From NCBI RefSeq assembly GCF_018687715.1, contig NC_056764.1, positions 3,846,501 to 3,910,500 of the forward strand: 64,000 bases of DNA, read 5' to 3'. This document shows positions 46,101 through 55,671 of this stretch, one piece after another (position 1 is the first letter of the stretch; each line of letters starts with the position of its first letter). A program made the position numbers and the translations under genes. The DNA comes from Carya illinoinensis. Taxonomy: Eukaryota > Streptophyta > Magnoliopsida > Fagales > Juglandaceae. Below the pieces are notes generated by a model. The model was not told the origin of the DNA. It saw nothing but the letters and a program-made list of their open reading frames with translations, and did not search any database.

Positions 46101-49100
46101 AACAACTGTGACACACGAAGTATGAGGTCACAGCAATTGTGACACATACACTACGTGAGACAGCAATTGTGACACGTAGAATACACAGGGCCACAGCAAC
46201 TGTGGAGTATGTATTTAACTGCATTGTAACACGTAGAATACGTGGAGCCACAACAACTGTGGAGTATGTATTTAAGTAGTTAAAGTCAAGTTTCAGACCA
46301 AGTTCATGTTAAGTCAAGTTTCAGATCAAATTCATGTCAAGTCCAGTTCAGTTCACGTTTCAATTTAAATTATGTCAGTTATGTTATGTTGTACGTCAAG
46401 TTATGCTTTAATTACTTATGAATTTGTTTATGCATTCATGCTTTTACTGTCATCCATGCATCATTAGCCTATGTGGAAGTTTTTTTGTTAACTTACTGAG
46501 ATTTATAATCAAATCTCACTGTGGTAGTCCCAACTACCATTCGTCCCGAATTGTAGATCTTTTTACAAGACCTGAAGGAGAATTAAGAGCTGACCAAATA
46601 GATACAGTTGACTGAGCGATGATGCGATGTCAATGTTAATATAGTAGTTAACATAAATTACTACTTGTACGATGGAGTTGCATCTCCAGTACTTTTTGGA
46701 TCATAAGCATTTTGGACTAGTGTTGTGATCTTAGTTGTTCAATGGGTCTTTATATATGAAGTATGTTTTAAGCATTTGGGATATTTTTAATTTGGTGTAT
46801 AGTTTTGCTAAAGAAAAAATTTATCCACTGCGAATATTGCATAATGTTATATGCATGTTAGGAACATTACATCTTATATGTCATGAACGGGGGCAGGTAA
46901 CCTTGTGTTGCATGTCTCGACGTTTCAAATGTCCGTCCGATCTCAAACAGAATTTGGGGGCGTCACAGGAAGACCACCATTGTTTAACCCTATCCACAAA
47001 CCCTTCAGGTTTCAACCACATATTCTCAAATTTAAATGACCGACGACCCTTACAAATGCCTCCACAATCGAGCAAAATCGGCCAATGATCCGAACCAATA
47101 TGAAGCAACCGCTTCTATCAAACCTCCGAAAAATGGCTTTCCCATTCCGGTGAAATTAGAAACTAGTCCAGTCGTGACCATGACTGATTATTAGACCAAG
47201 TAGCGGTACCACCGGCTAAAGGCAAGTCTACCAAGTTCAAGTCAAAGATACACTCCGAGAACACCTCCATTGCTGGCCGTAATCTTCTACTTCTCGATGC
47301 TTCGCTTGGGAATCTCACAAGATTGAAATCTCCCCCTATACTCCGAGGTCCCACCAGTTGTGAATCCCAGCAAGTTCATCCCATAACAAGCTTCTGTCTG
47401 CGTCTAAATTGACGCCATAAACACCTGCAAAAGCCCAAAGATAGTTATCTGCTACACTCTTAAACGAGCATGCCACCGTATAATTTCCAATAAACTCATC
47501 CACCCTTTCTACAACATGTCTATCCCACAATACCACAATTCCTCTTGACGCCCTATTTGAGGCTAAATAAGCCCAATCTACATGGACCCCACTCCATAAA
47601 CTTTGCACAATTCCTCTATCAATACAATTCAATTTAGTTTCTTGTAAACATACAATATCCACTTTCCATTCCCTGATCATATTTCTAATCCGCAAGCACT
47701 TATCCACATCATTAAGCCCACAAACGTTCCAAGCCACTATTTTTGGTTTCATGGAGGAACGGTCTGCCCCTTCCCTTTTACCCTTCCCCTGCTAGCGCTG
47801 CCATCCATATTCATTGACCAAGTCAGTCTTTTGAGCTCCCGATGCTTCTTTGATTCTCCCTTATTTTTTTGTTTGTGCCCCACTTCAATTGCTGTGAATA
47901 AGGCCATGAACTGCTCCTTATACCCATCGCATTCAAGCCCCACTAGTTTCTGTATTTCTTTTACCTTGTGAAAAACCCAATCCGAGACATTCGGTTGAGG
48001 TGGGAAACAGAAATTCAGCGGGGTGGGTTCCTCCAATCTACTTAACTGGTTTCCTTGAAAAACTCCATCCAGAGTTATATCATCCAAACCCATCTGTCCA
48101 CCATTGTTAGGTAGCTCAAAATCCCCTCCACTGAAAGGTTACAGTCATCGGGCCCCTCCCCCTTCTCTTCCTCCATCTCCAAATCACTATCTGAATGGAT
48201 TGAGAGTTCCAATCCGCCTGCCACCTTATCTCCTGCACAAATCGGCGTTGTCTGGCCACCACACAGTGGGAAAAAATTAAATACACTCGCCGGCGTTGAA
48301 ACGCTTAGATTCAGCATAGGGTACTATACACCCATGGCCGCCGGCACATTGTCGGAGTCTCCCCCTGCTCCCGTTGGCGACTTCTGTAAACTCTTCGTTG
48401 GCAAGACAGCTGCCGGCAAGCATTGCACGAGCTCAGGAGTTGCCGAAGCCCCGTTGTTGGACGACGGGTCGTTTGATTGGGGCATCGCGTTCTTGGGTGA
48501 GCCAACCAAATGGCTCAAACTTGGTGTGTGCTAGGACGGCCCAAGCCCAAACCCTAGTCCTAGATCTTCGGACGCAACGTTGGGCCGGGCCTTATCCACG
48601 AAGCCTGACCTTTCTATTTCATGGGGACTTACGGATTGGGGTTGAGGCCCACTTTTAGACCCTTGTGGCCCCGAGCTCAATAATCCTTCTCCAGAATTCA
48701 TCTCCCCTTTCCCCTTTATTTCCTTTCTCATCCCGACATATGCTCGTAATTCCTCCATTTCCTTCTGCACTTTCCTCAACTATCCGTGCAATTCCAACAG
48801 GCGCCTGCTACTCACCCACGTCTCCTGCCCAACCTTAGGCCTGCCATAGCCTAACGCTCGTACAGATTGAGGGGCTCGAAACACATCCCCATCCCGACCA
48901 TATTCACCTGGTTTCTTCTAGCCATGTACTGGTCTCGACGTCGTGAGGGCCTCTGCGTACGTGAGGTTGGATGGTCTCATTGCCCTTCTGTTCGCCTGAG
49001 CCCCAGTGCCTTTAACTACCGGCTCCCTCGTCTGGGCCATCTCCTCAACAAGCTCCTTTAGGCTCTTCCATCCCCAACCACCTGAACCTTCAGGAAAACA

Positions 49101-51498
49101 AAGTAAAGAAACTCTTCCCTCACGTCCATCCTCTGCAACCGATAGATATCGTCCACGATGGTTTGCGCATCGTTGTGCAACAAAACTCCTAGAGCCCTCC
49201 CTTAACACCAAGTACACCTCCTTGCTCCCCCCTCTCAGGCATTCCTCCAGAGCACGCACAAGCCGTAACACTGTGTTACAGCACACAACCACCTCAAACT
49301 TTTCCTTCCATCCCCTTTCAGATATGTGAATGTTTATTTCTCCTCTCACAAGCGCGATCCTTTTTTATTCTACCACTAACTCTCTAGACAGAATCATACT
49401 CCACCGTATAAACTACACCGCCGTCAAACGTTGTTTACGCCAGCCAATAGAAAAACTGCATGTGTATGGAGAGAGTTTTGCATGTGTTCCTTTCAAACCG
49501 CATTTCAGGGTTTTATATTTAGAATGCCTCAAAGTGCAGCAAAAGATGCGTCCTTTATGCAAGTGAAGTTAACTACCATTATTTAGTCCAGTCTAAATTT
49601 ACTCTAAAATTTGACTCAAGACCAATTCAAAATCTACAAAGATGTTAAACTCTAATCTTCGTATATTACCATCAATGTACAAAAATACATTTGCTATGGA
49701 ACTATCATTCATTTGTTTTATGTTACCAGTGGAATTAAATGAAAAAGAAGACAGTCTTTAAGAAGGACAGTGGCAAACCTGTCAAGATGAATGGCCAGTG
49801 TTGGTATTCGTAACAAAGGCCTTTTTACTTTGACAAGCTTGTGCACAAAAGATCCGTTACTACCTCTCACTATCACCCTTCCAGCAACACTTAAGTCTCT
49901 GTCAAACCAAGTATGCCATAAACCACCACCATAGGTCTGCACATTGACCATCAGATAACCAGTTTTGGACGATGCAGATTTTGGTTTTAGTTTTAGACAA
50001 GGGCTGTCTGTGTGAGCAGCAATCACATGAAAACCATTACCAACAGCATACCTACATAACTAAGAGAAACCTTTTATTAAAAAATTTCCATTAATCCACT
50101 GTCACGTAAGAAGGGTAAAACTAATGAAGAAACTGAACAGGAAATTTTAATGGTTGTGTATGGACAATCTAGAAAGCAGCAGTAACAACTGCTATGCAAG
50201 AAGAAATGAGGGCTATTCAAAATTTCCAACCTAAAGGTGTCAGTGATCACAGTCTACAACCTCCTTTACGCCCAGTAGTCAGTCTTATATTGTACAAGCC
50301 TAACATGTATGCAGATTGAATTGAGTATAAATTTTAAAAGAGGAATTATTCCACTCACTTTTCCCCAATTGCAAAAGCTACTAAACTAGACATATTTCGT
50401 GTGAAGAAGTATCGTCCACCAGGCTTTAGGTCCCATTCGTCATTCTCATTTAACAAATGAAAACCAGCATCAATTAGTTGTCGTTTAGCTTCAGCTGCAG
50501 ATGAGAATAGTGTACATGAGAGAAAAGATCAGACCAAACACCTGATCACCTGAAATTCAAACTAAAAGTGATTCCACATTTCCTTCCTCAAGATATATAG
50601 ATCATTCAGCCACAACAGTGAGATAAGTACTTATAACTAATATAAAATAGCTAGACAAACTTAATACTAATTTAATAAATAAAATCCTATTTTAAAGTTA
50701 AGTTGGAGGACTAAAGCATGATCAGTGAATGGAAAAGATTTAAGAGCTGAGCAAACTTATTTGACAACAATGTCACCACACTGAATTTGTGCGGGGCCAT
50801 TAAGAATATCTAACTACTTCAGCATAATCTAGTACCAATATATTCGCTTCGAGCTATATTTTTTCCATAATGCTCGAACTCCATCAGTACCAAAAATAAT
50901 ATTACTAATAACAAGTCTCAAAACTTAATATTGAAGCCACCTGATTTTGAGATGTTCCAAAGTTGAAGTTCATGTTCATGTCACAAAGTTGACAAGTAGT
51001 CACACCAAAAGCTCGTTTATTTCATACTTGGCTCAAAAAGCATCTACCCGTGAGATATTAAATTTTACATTTTCAGTTGTCCGGAACCTAACTAACAAGG
51101 CCTGCACTCAGCGGTATGTTTTCTTTTCAAGCCAAGTTTTGCTAAAGCTTCGATTTGTTTTATTCAAAACATTACAACCTGAACCCAGTTATAAAATTGA
51201 GTTGCACAGAATAAATATATGTAGAAGGAAACATAGACTTGTAATAAGAATGACTAAATTAATCAGAAATCCTGAAAAACCGAGGAACCGAGGAACATAG
51301 ACCAAAAGGAAAACAGAGCGTTTTGTACCCGCCGCATGAAACTGAGTCCAGGACTCGTTGAGATAGTCCAGAAGATCCCCCACTATAGACTCTCCCGATC
51401 CAACCGTTGAAGATGAACTCTGAGACTGCCCCAAAAAAAGTCAGCTTTTAGAAAGAAAAATAGAACCATATGGACATGCATACAGATAGACATATATG

Positions 51499-51537
<39 letters not shown>

Positions 51538-51709
51538 TGGGGACCTCGTGTGAATCAGAGGTGGAGTAGAGAGGCGTGGAGGAAAATTTGCGACGGAGAT
51601 TGGAGTTGAAGCAGTAGGAGGGTGAGGGAGGGCATTTGGGGAAGAGCAAGAAGGGTTTGAGAGCCGGACACGAGTGGTGGAGGGGTTGTAGTCGAGATAT
51701 CGCCGCCAT
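25151..51709 (-). CDS. DAP: Aspartyl aminopeptidase, M18 family, probably plastid-targeted
   Basis: Ten minus-strand exons: 51709-51545, 51425-51329, 50494-50359, 50051-49779, 29648-29501, 28708-28469, 27638-27506, 27343-27162, 26322-26210, 25259-25151. The sum is 1,596 nt, giving 531 residues; phases agree at every GT-AG junction. Residues 1 to about 60 are Ser/Pro-rich with basic residues, resembling a chloroplast transit peptide. The M18 metal-site motifs are intact: His146 and Asp148 in AAHTDSP, Asp315 in SGRLDNLAS, Glu352-Glu353 in FDNEE, His495 in LSMHS. Such enzymes remove N-terminal Asp/Glu from peptides and form large oligomers. Intron 4 (20.1 kb) contains a LINE that itself contains a Ty3/gypsy element and a solo LTR. 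The exon 4/5 junction gives Ser where relatives often have Arg. A cytosolic location is possible if a downstream start is used. Confidence 0.95.
26479..26811. mobile_element. Tourist-like MITE in the DAP intron
   Basis: 333 bp with ends GGCCATGTTTGG...ATTCTCATCTCA and TCTCATCTCACTACCCAAACGCGCCC. These form an imperfect inverted repeat, flanked by TTA on both sides (26476-26478, 26812-26814). This is the PIF/Harbinger-derived (Tourist) signature. Confidence 0.85.
28054..28361 (+). mobile_element. LINE tail fragment with (TAA)n and GGGGTT repeats
   Basis: The right part (about 28230-28361) resembles LINE 3' ends of this window (GCTAGGTGTTTTCTTGCATACGT...ACTTGGTTAC...poly-A). The left part holds (AAT)16 at about 28052-28100 and a (GGGGTT)4 run at 28183-28208. 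A possible 9-bp duplication ATAGTTAAA flanks it (about 28047 and 28362). It lies in DAP intron 6. Confidence 0.55.
28936..29218. mobile_element. Tourist-like MITE with internal 72-bp repeats
   Basis: 283 bp flanked by TTA (28933-28935, 29219-29221). The termini GGTTGTGTTTGGGTGTTGA and its near complement TCAACACCCAAACCCACCC form the inverted repeat. The interior is about 2.5 copies of a 72-bp T-rich unit (TTTATTATTACTTTTCACCTACTTTTT...). It lies in DAP intron 5. Confidence 0.88.
30067..30161 (-). mobile_element. 55-bp LINE tail insertion with 20-bp duplication
   Basis: ATCACTTGTCTCACTTTATT (30067-30086) recurs with one change at 30142-30161. The 55 bp between read on the minus strand as ATTGGGCTATGCCTATC...CTTATTAC plus a T/A-rich end, matching the 3' terminus of the LINE family at 14.28 kb. 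Confidence 0.82.
30455..30606 (+). mobile_element. LINE 3'-end fragment
   Basis: Contains the decayed LINE C-terminal tail (reads [12 protein letters not shown], then stop, near 30490-30525), then GCTAGGTGTTTTCTCTTGTATACATCC and an A run at 30600-30607. The target duplication was not resolved. It lies in DAP intron 4, next to the large LINE. Confidence 0.65.
30772..34443 (-). pseudogene. LINE reverse transcriptase and zf-RVT portion
   Basis: In minus-strand order: a [17 protein letters not shown] linker (about 34165), [16 protein letters not shown] (33890), [14 protein letters not shown] (33710), [13 protein letters not shown] (33510), [12 protein letters not shown] (33325), the catalytic FADDTLI (about 33180), a thumb/connection region, a zf-RVT block (WCCMC...HLLLHCDVA, 31150-31095) and a C-terminal tail ending FLASNVPT (30775). 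A short deletion near 33770, a frameshift near 32850 and stops break it. The connection region is present three times in tandem (31881-33135). The upstream half of the same ORF lies beyond the gypsy insertion. Confidence 0.9.
31881..33135 (-). repeat. 414-bp in-frame tandem triplication within the LINE
   Basis: AAACTTGAACTCATCCCC starts three consecutive units at 31881, 32295 and 32709. The first two are exactly 414 bp apart (138 codons). The third is lengthened by a C21 run (32731-32751). Each unit covers the region from [11 protein letters not shown] to GDEFKF. Units are nearly identical by eye. The ORF 32789-31821 reads straight through two units. Confidence 0.95.
34449..36303 (+). repeat. 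5' LTR, with two internal deletions
   Basis: Runs TGTAACAGCCC...GGGCGTCACA, 1,855 bp. Compared with the 3' LTR it lacks about 540 bp around 35690-35735 (replaced by a repeated GGAAATAGAATAT) and about 460 bp at about 36240. Confidence 0.93.
34728..34826 (+). promoter_or_regulatory. 33-bp x 3 repeats upstream of the LTR TATA box
   Basis: Three exact-length 33-bp units (starts 34728, 34761, 34794) of the form GGGTAAGAGAGACCTACACTCAACTCTCACTCC. A TATA box follows (TCTATAAATA, 34851-34860). Placement suggests an enhancer-type repeat of the LTR promoter. The same array is in the 3' LTR (about 44462-44562) and the nested LTR (about 40605-40708). Confidence 0.75.
36307..36318 (+). other. tRNA-iMet primer-binding site
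   Basis: TGGTATCAGAGC starts 3 bases after the 5' LTR. It is the standard plant LTR-retrotransposon site complementary to initiator tRNA-Met. Confidence 0.93.
36480..43997 (+). pseudogene. Ty3/gypsy gag-pol (broken, interrupted)
   Basis: Pieces in order: gag capsid (36660-37260, with stops), zinc knuckle (37310-37420; the second CCHC has lost its His and last Cys), aspartic protease with a DSGAS site (about 37675-37900), RT (41102-41779, YRELN and FIDD catalytic motif), RNase H (41900-42440, with [10 protein letters not shown]), integrase (42580-43310, with [10 protein letters not shown] and YHPQTD) and a C-terminal segment with HNVFHVS and a chromodomain-like ending (43581-43997). A solo LTR splits protease from RT. 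In-frame stops occur in almost every domain, for example after gag and at 41777, 42822 and 43306. A 95-bp intron-like insert lies at 37539-37633. Described as a relic only. Confidence 0.92.
38097..41071 (-). mobile_element. Antisense solo LTR of the same family inside gag-pol
   Basis: Begins TGTGACGCCCCC and ends GGCTGTTACA (minus-strand LTR), 2,975 bp. It has a perfect 5-bp duplication GCCGG (38092-38096, 41072-41076). It separates the protease from the reverse transcriptase of its host element. It is opposite in orientation to the host LTRs. It contains the 33-bp x 3 promoter array (reverse) and three of the CCACA-n5-TGTGG dyads (38800-38915). Confidence 0.96.
44173..44183 (+). other. Polypurine tract
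   Basis: AGGAGAGAGGT immediately precedes the 3' LTR, the normal position for plus-strand priming. Confidence 0.75.
44184..46967 (+). repeat. 3' LTR
   Basis: Runs (A)GTAACAGCCCGC...GGGGGCGTCACA, 2,784 bp. The first base appears changed from T to A relative to the 5' LTR. It retains the two blocks the 5' LTR has lost, including a consensus splice donor AAG|GTAAGT at 45711. Confidence 0.93.
46973..47752 (-). pseudogene. LINE AP-type endonuclease
   Basis: Minus strand from 47752: starts [14 protein letters not shown], then CLQETKL (catalytic Glu region), [10 protein letters not shown] (about 47335), WSRLD and SDHWPILL (about 47090), the ordered motifs of L1 apurinic-type endonucleases. A one-base shift near 47340 divides two frames. 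The gypsy element inserted just after the endonuclease, so the ORF resumes at 34443. Confidence 0.9.
47753..49349 (-). pseudogene. LINE 5' ORF region (ORF1-like)
   Basis: Minus-strand reading from 49349 gives a 143-codon segment ([15 protein letters not shown] near its middle), then further segments at 48779-48531, 48317-48075 and 48093-47749 in different frames. Position and Ser/Pro/Arg-rich composition suit the ORF1 region of plant L1 LINEs, which binds the element RNA. No zinc knuckle was located. About 137 bp of leader lie between it and the target duplication at 49487. Confidence 0.7.
51501..51534. repeat. (GA)n microsatellite
   Basis: A GA run of 34 bases in DAP intron 1, 11 bases from the exon 1 splice donor. 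Confidence 0.95.
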
Positions 51710-52943
51710 TTTCTTTGGCAAGCTACTACCACTTTGTAGTGCTTCACTCTCGCTTCCTCCGCAACGGTTCGATATTTATAGGATAAAAGTCTGAAGTCCC
51801 TGTTTGGAACATTTTCAGAGTTGAAAAAATCTGGACTTCATTTGTTTTCTTTTTTCTCCTTAAATTTTATTCTTTATTTCACACTATACTATACATATTT
51901 TTTTTTTTAAACTAAACATGTAATATATAGAAAATAAGTAAAATAATTTAATTAAATTAAAAATAAATAAAATAAATTTTTAAAAAAATCAAAAGAGAAA
52001 AATAAATATGATTTGTAAGAAATATGAGTAATAAAATTCATACTTAAATTGTTCTTTTATGTAAAATTAGAAATTCTATCTACAGTCTCTAACTGAAAAC
52101 TGTATTTTTAAGTGGAATAATGATTTATATATATTTTAAATATATAAATTTTTTTTGAATTTTTTTTAAAAAATAAAACCTGATCATAAAAAAATATATA
52201 TATAATTTTTTTTTAAACTCTTTATTTTACAAAGCACTTATAGGTGATTTACACATTTAAAATTTGTATTTAGCATGACGGTTATAAGGGATTTTGAATA
52301 AATCAAAATTTGTAGAAATTTTTTAGGTGACTTGAGTCTTGTAAGTTTTCTATGACATCCCCCGAACCATTATTTATACTTTAAAACCACATCTCAAAGT
52401 ATTGAGTCAAATTCTTGAGCATTAAAATGTTTTAGTGTATTGTTTACTATTATAAATAAAATAACACATAAAAATAGTAATATGTAATAAATTTAAAAAC
52501 AATATACGGATGTATAATTCAGTAGTTTATTTGTCACTTCGCCTTTTTTCTAGGATTGGTTTAATTTATTTTATTTTCATCTCATCTCATTTTATATAAT
52601 TATTATAATTTTTTTAAAATTTTATATAAAATATAATAAGTAATTTAATTTTTTTAATTTTAAAATAAAATTAATATTATAAAATTATATTAGAATAATA
52701 TTTTGTTTAAATTTTAACAAAATATTTTATTTTAATTTATTTAAATTGTGTAACTAAATAAAAATTTTAAATTATTTATTATTATTTTATATAAAAGTTT
52801 AGAAAAAATTATAAAAATTATATAATATTAGATGAGATATTTTGTGGTGCTTGCGATCCCCGAGATCGGAAAAATATAAGCGCAAAGGCATTCCACCTGC
52901 CCGAGAAACCCAATTCCTCAAAACCCAGATCCTTACCCCCGAA
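51710..52943. promoter_or_regulatory. Divergent promoter region DAP (-) / Yip1 (+) with a MITE-like block
   Basis: About 1.2 kb of very AT-rich DNA separates the two divergent starts. About 52555-52830 has the TTTCATCTCATCTCATTTTATATAATTATTATAATTTTTTT pattern of the local MITE family and lies right up to the Yip1 5' leader. Short MITEs at promoters are common in plants. No specific element can be assigned. Confidence 0.5.
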
Positions 52944-53690
52944 ATGTCGAAGGAATTCAACGTCCCGCCCGTCATTTTCCCTTCCGGTGGAGACCCACCT
53001 GGAGGCCCAACATCCGCAGCCCTACGGCGCCCAACGCTGCCGTTTCAGCCACGCCCACCCGCAACGAACCCCATCCCTTTTCTGTCTTTCGACGTGGGCT
53101 CCGCCGCTCAATCTACCTCCTTCGCCGCCCCTCATCTCGGCCCAACAATCACCACCGCAAGCTCAAACTTCGACGAAGAACCTCCTCTTCTCGAAGAGCT
53201 CGGCATCAACACAAAGCAAATCTGGAGTAAAACGATTTCGATACTCAACCCGTTTCGCCCAAACCCGAATATCCACTCCGAGGCTGACCTCTCGGGTCCG
53301 TTCCTGTTCTTTTTAGCTTTCGGGCTTTTCCAACTGCTCGCCGGGAAGATACATTTCGGGATAATCCTCGGGTGGGCCACCATCTCTGCTGTTTTTTTGT
53401 ACACAGTGTTCAACATGCTGGCCGGGCGGAACGGGAGCTTGGATTTGTACAGGTGCTTGAGTCTGGTTGGTTACTCTATGCTGCCGATGGTGATTCTATC
53501 GGCGCTCGCGCTGTTCGTGCCGCAAGGCGGTCCGGTCATTCTTGTTACGGCGGCAGCTTTCATTGCGTGGTCTACGCGGGTTTGTGCAAGGCTTTTGTTG
53601 GAGGCAGCGAGGTGGGATGAACACCCGGGTTTGGTTGCCTATGCTTGTTTCTTGATTTACATGTTGTTTTCGCTCTTGGTGATATTTTAA
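52944..53690 (+). CDS. Yip1-domain integral membrane protein
   Basis: Intronless, 248 residues. Residues 1-75 are Pro-rich and cytosolic in type (VPPVIFPSGGDPPGG). About 77-88 is the conserved Yip1 signature DEEPPLLEELGI. From about 117 to 248 there are five predicted hydrophobic segments (about 117-133, 138-156, 172-191, 197-212, 230-248) with the conserved FNMLAGRNG loop at 156-164. Yip1/YIPF proteins cycle between ER and Golgi and bind Rab/Ypt GTPases. The ATG at 52944 is chosen over an in-frame one at 52842, because alignable Yip1 sequence begins MSKEF and the upstream stretch is basic and unconserved. Orthology within the plant YIP group is not assigned. Confidence 0.92.
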   Translation: MSKEFNVPPVIFPSGGDPPGGPTSAALRRPTLPFQPRPPATNPIPFLSFDVGSAAQSTSFAAPHLGPTITTASSNFDEEPPLLEELGINTKQIWSKTISILNPFRPNPNIHSEADLSGPFLFFLAFGLFQLLAGKIHFGIILGWATISAVFLYTVFNMLAGRNGSLDLYRCLSLVGYSMLPMVILSALALFVPQGGPVILVTAAAFIAWSTRVCARLLLEAARWDEHPGLVAYACFLIYMLFSLLVIF

Positions 53691-55671
53691 GTTGGATTGG
53701 GGTTGAAAATTGTTTTCTGGGTTTGTGCTTGCCAATTTGGAATTTCTTTCTATTGTGTTCGAATCCTAGATTGTTCAATATTATTATGAATGAGATGCAA
53801 AAGGCAAATTCTTTGTCGTTGTGTTTATGGTTGGCATGAGCGCTGGTGTTTAGGTTACCGCATGCCTTATCTGCAAGAAGATCCCCATCCAATGGAAGAT
53901 AATGCAGAGATGAAAATTCAATATGACCTCGTATCTATGCAGATATCTTGCTCTTTCACTAGAATTAGTAGCCTGCTATTACATTTTGCGAGTGTGGATT
54001 CCCTTCCCTTGATATTAGTGAAACTAAAAGGAATTGGTCATTTCCTCAGGTAATTCACCAATTGGATAGGCGTTAGACTGCATGTTGATTCACAATTTTG
54101 AAGTGTGTGCGTGAAGCCCATTCTCTTTTGGATAATGATGCTCTGTGATTTTTGGTTACTTGTTGTATGTCCATAAGCACTAAGCTATAATGATGGTTAA
54201 GTTACTCTTGTATCGGTGACCTTGTCAATGTGTCTCTGTTTAGCTGTAGATTGAGTTCATATGCTGTGAGTGGGAGGAGTGTGTGCATGTACGTGTTTGT
54301 AAGAAAGGAGGGGTTTTATACGAGGTAGCGTGACTCTATGAAAGAGAGAGAGACAGCGTGTTAACGAGATAGTGTGGCATATCTCGACATTGACCGTGTG
54401 CTAAATACTGGTATTTACACTTTTGAACTGACTTATATTATCCATCTTAGGGATGAAAATTCACTATAATTGTTCAAAAGCACATTGGTTCTCCTCAATG
54501 CAAAAAATAATTCCTCGAATTTATGTGCCAAAGAGATTAGGAGTACATTCATGAAGGGATTAGTAGTACATGCCTCGAATAATGCAAGAACCATTGGACA
54601 TCTTGGAGTGTCATTGATGTGATGGGATTGCGGGATGAACAGGGTGAAATTTGGGCTGGTGATGCTACCTGGATTTGCATTTGTTGAGGAATTGATGCCT
54701 TTAAACCTGAATGGTTTTGGTCACTATAGTATCTACTTGTTGGTAAATTTGCAGTGGATAACATGTTTTCCTTGAAGCAATACAGTCACCAATTTAAAAC
54801 TTCAGATGCAACAGTTTGTTCTGTTGGATGCCATGTTTGGTGGCATAGGTCCATTTCATGTTTCTATAGTAGGAACTGTTGATGCTGCTTGGTAATGTTG
54901 GTGGAGGCTGAGTGGAGCGGTTGCTGTCGCTTGTTTTGATGATGAGGGGGTTTCTACTTCACATGTTGGTGACAGTGACATTTCTGCTACTAGTATAATT
55001 GAGTGTGCTTACGATTTCTGCATGCCATTCTTCAACATTTGTCGGTGGTGGTGGTGGTGATGGTGATGGTGATGATGATGATGCTGCTCCCTCGGTTGTG
55101 CACCCTTTCTGACCTGTTTTTTGTTTGCCGTAAAGAGATGAAACCTCCACGAAAGCCGATGCAATCCCTGAAGTGGGCATTGACTCAGAGCGCCAAAGCC
55201 AATTTGTAGAAACCTTTTTTTTTTATTTTTTTGGCCACAAATTTTTACTGCCTTTAGGGAGAAAGACATCTTAAATTTTTATTTGGGAAACCTTTAAACG
55301 AGCTTCTGCATGAGTGTTTATCTCGTCAGATTAAACCATCTAATTGGACATTAAATAAAAGAGGATTTACATCCTCACCTTCCAATGTATTTAAAATTGG
55401 AGATTGAGGGGATGGTCAGAGCCAGAGGATATGATAGACTTGATTGCTAAATGGGCTGCCGATGCTAAAATTGTTGGTCTTTTAAGGGCAATGTAGTACC
55501 CAACAGTTTTCTAATATGTTAGGACGTATATAACCTCCATATTTGTGTTATATTGTCCTTGATTTTATTAATCGATGTACTTTATTGATAATAAAAAATT
55601 GAATATAAATATACGAGAAATATCTCATCTGCAAAATAATTTTATAATATAAATTCACAAACTGACATGGT
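53691..55671. other. Yip1 3' UTR and decayed, possibly once-coding DNA
   Basis: No intact gene. Between 54560 and 55490 several short open stretches on the plus strand (one rich in Gly/Asp from a GGT/GAT repeat at 55040-55085; another around 55415-55487 ending IAKWAADAKIVGLLRAM-stop) look like decayed coding DNA, but no family was recognised. Confidence 0.35.

Larger units (their letters stand above)
34449..46967 (+). mobile_element. Ty3/gypsy LTR retrotransposon (chromovirus-like), nested in the LINE
   Basis: 5' LTR 34449-36303 and 3' LTR 44184-46967, with a perfect 5-bp duplication GGAAG (34444-34448, 46968-46972). The primer-binding site follows the 5' LTR directly. Coding order is gag, zinc knuckle, protease, RT, RNase H, integrase and a C-terminal chromodomain-like segment, the Ty3/gypsy order. 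The long LTRs and C-terminal domain suggest a Tekay/Del-like chromovirus. Multiple stops and an internal solo LTR (38097-41071) show it is dead. Without the inserted LTR it is about 9.5 kb. Confidence 0.95.
30702..49486 (-). mobile_element. Full-length L1-type LINE split by a gypsy element
   Basis: Flanked by TTCCTTTCAAACCACATT (30684-30701) and TTCCTTTCAAACCGCATT (49487-49504), an 18-bp duplication with one change. The 3' end with its short poly-A is at the left. Without the gypsy insertion the element is about 6.3 kb and carries ORF1-like, endonuclease, reverse-transcriptase and zf-RVT regions in the expected order, so it is full length or nearly so. It is in the same orientation as the host DAP gene. 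Stops and frameshifts are present. Confidence 0.93.

Noticed and set aside
48334..48658. Plus-strand ORFs of 66-94 codons
   Set aside because: Antisense shadows of the LINE ORF1 region.
49718..51434. A separate aminopeptidase fragment gene
   Set aside because: These exons and those at 25151-29648 join in phase across one intron into a single M18 protein, so they are one gene and not two fragments.
52842..52943. 34-residue N-terminal extension of the Yip1 protein
   Set aside because: In frame but basic and unconserved in type; the family start MSKEF lies at 52944.
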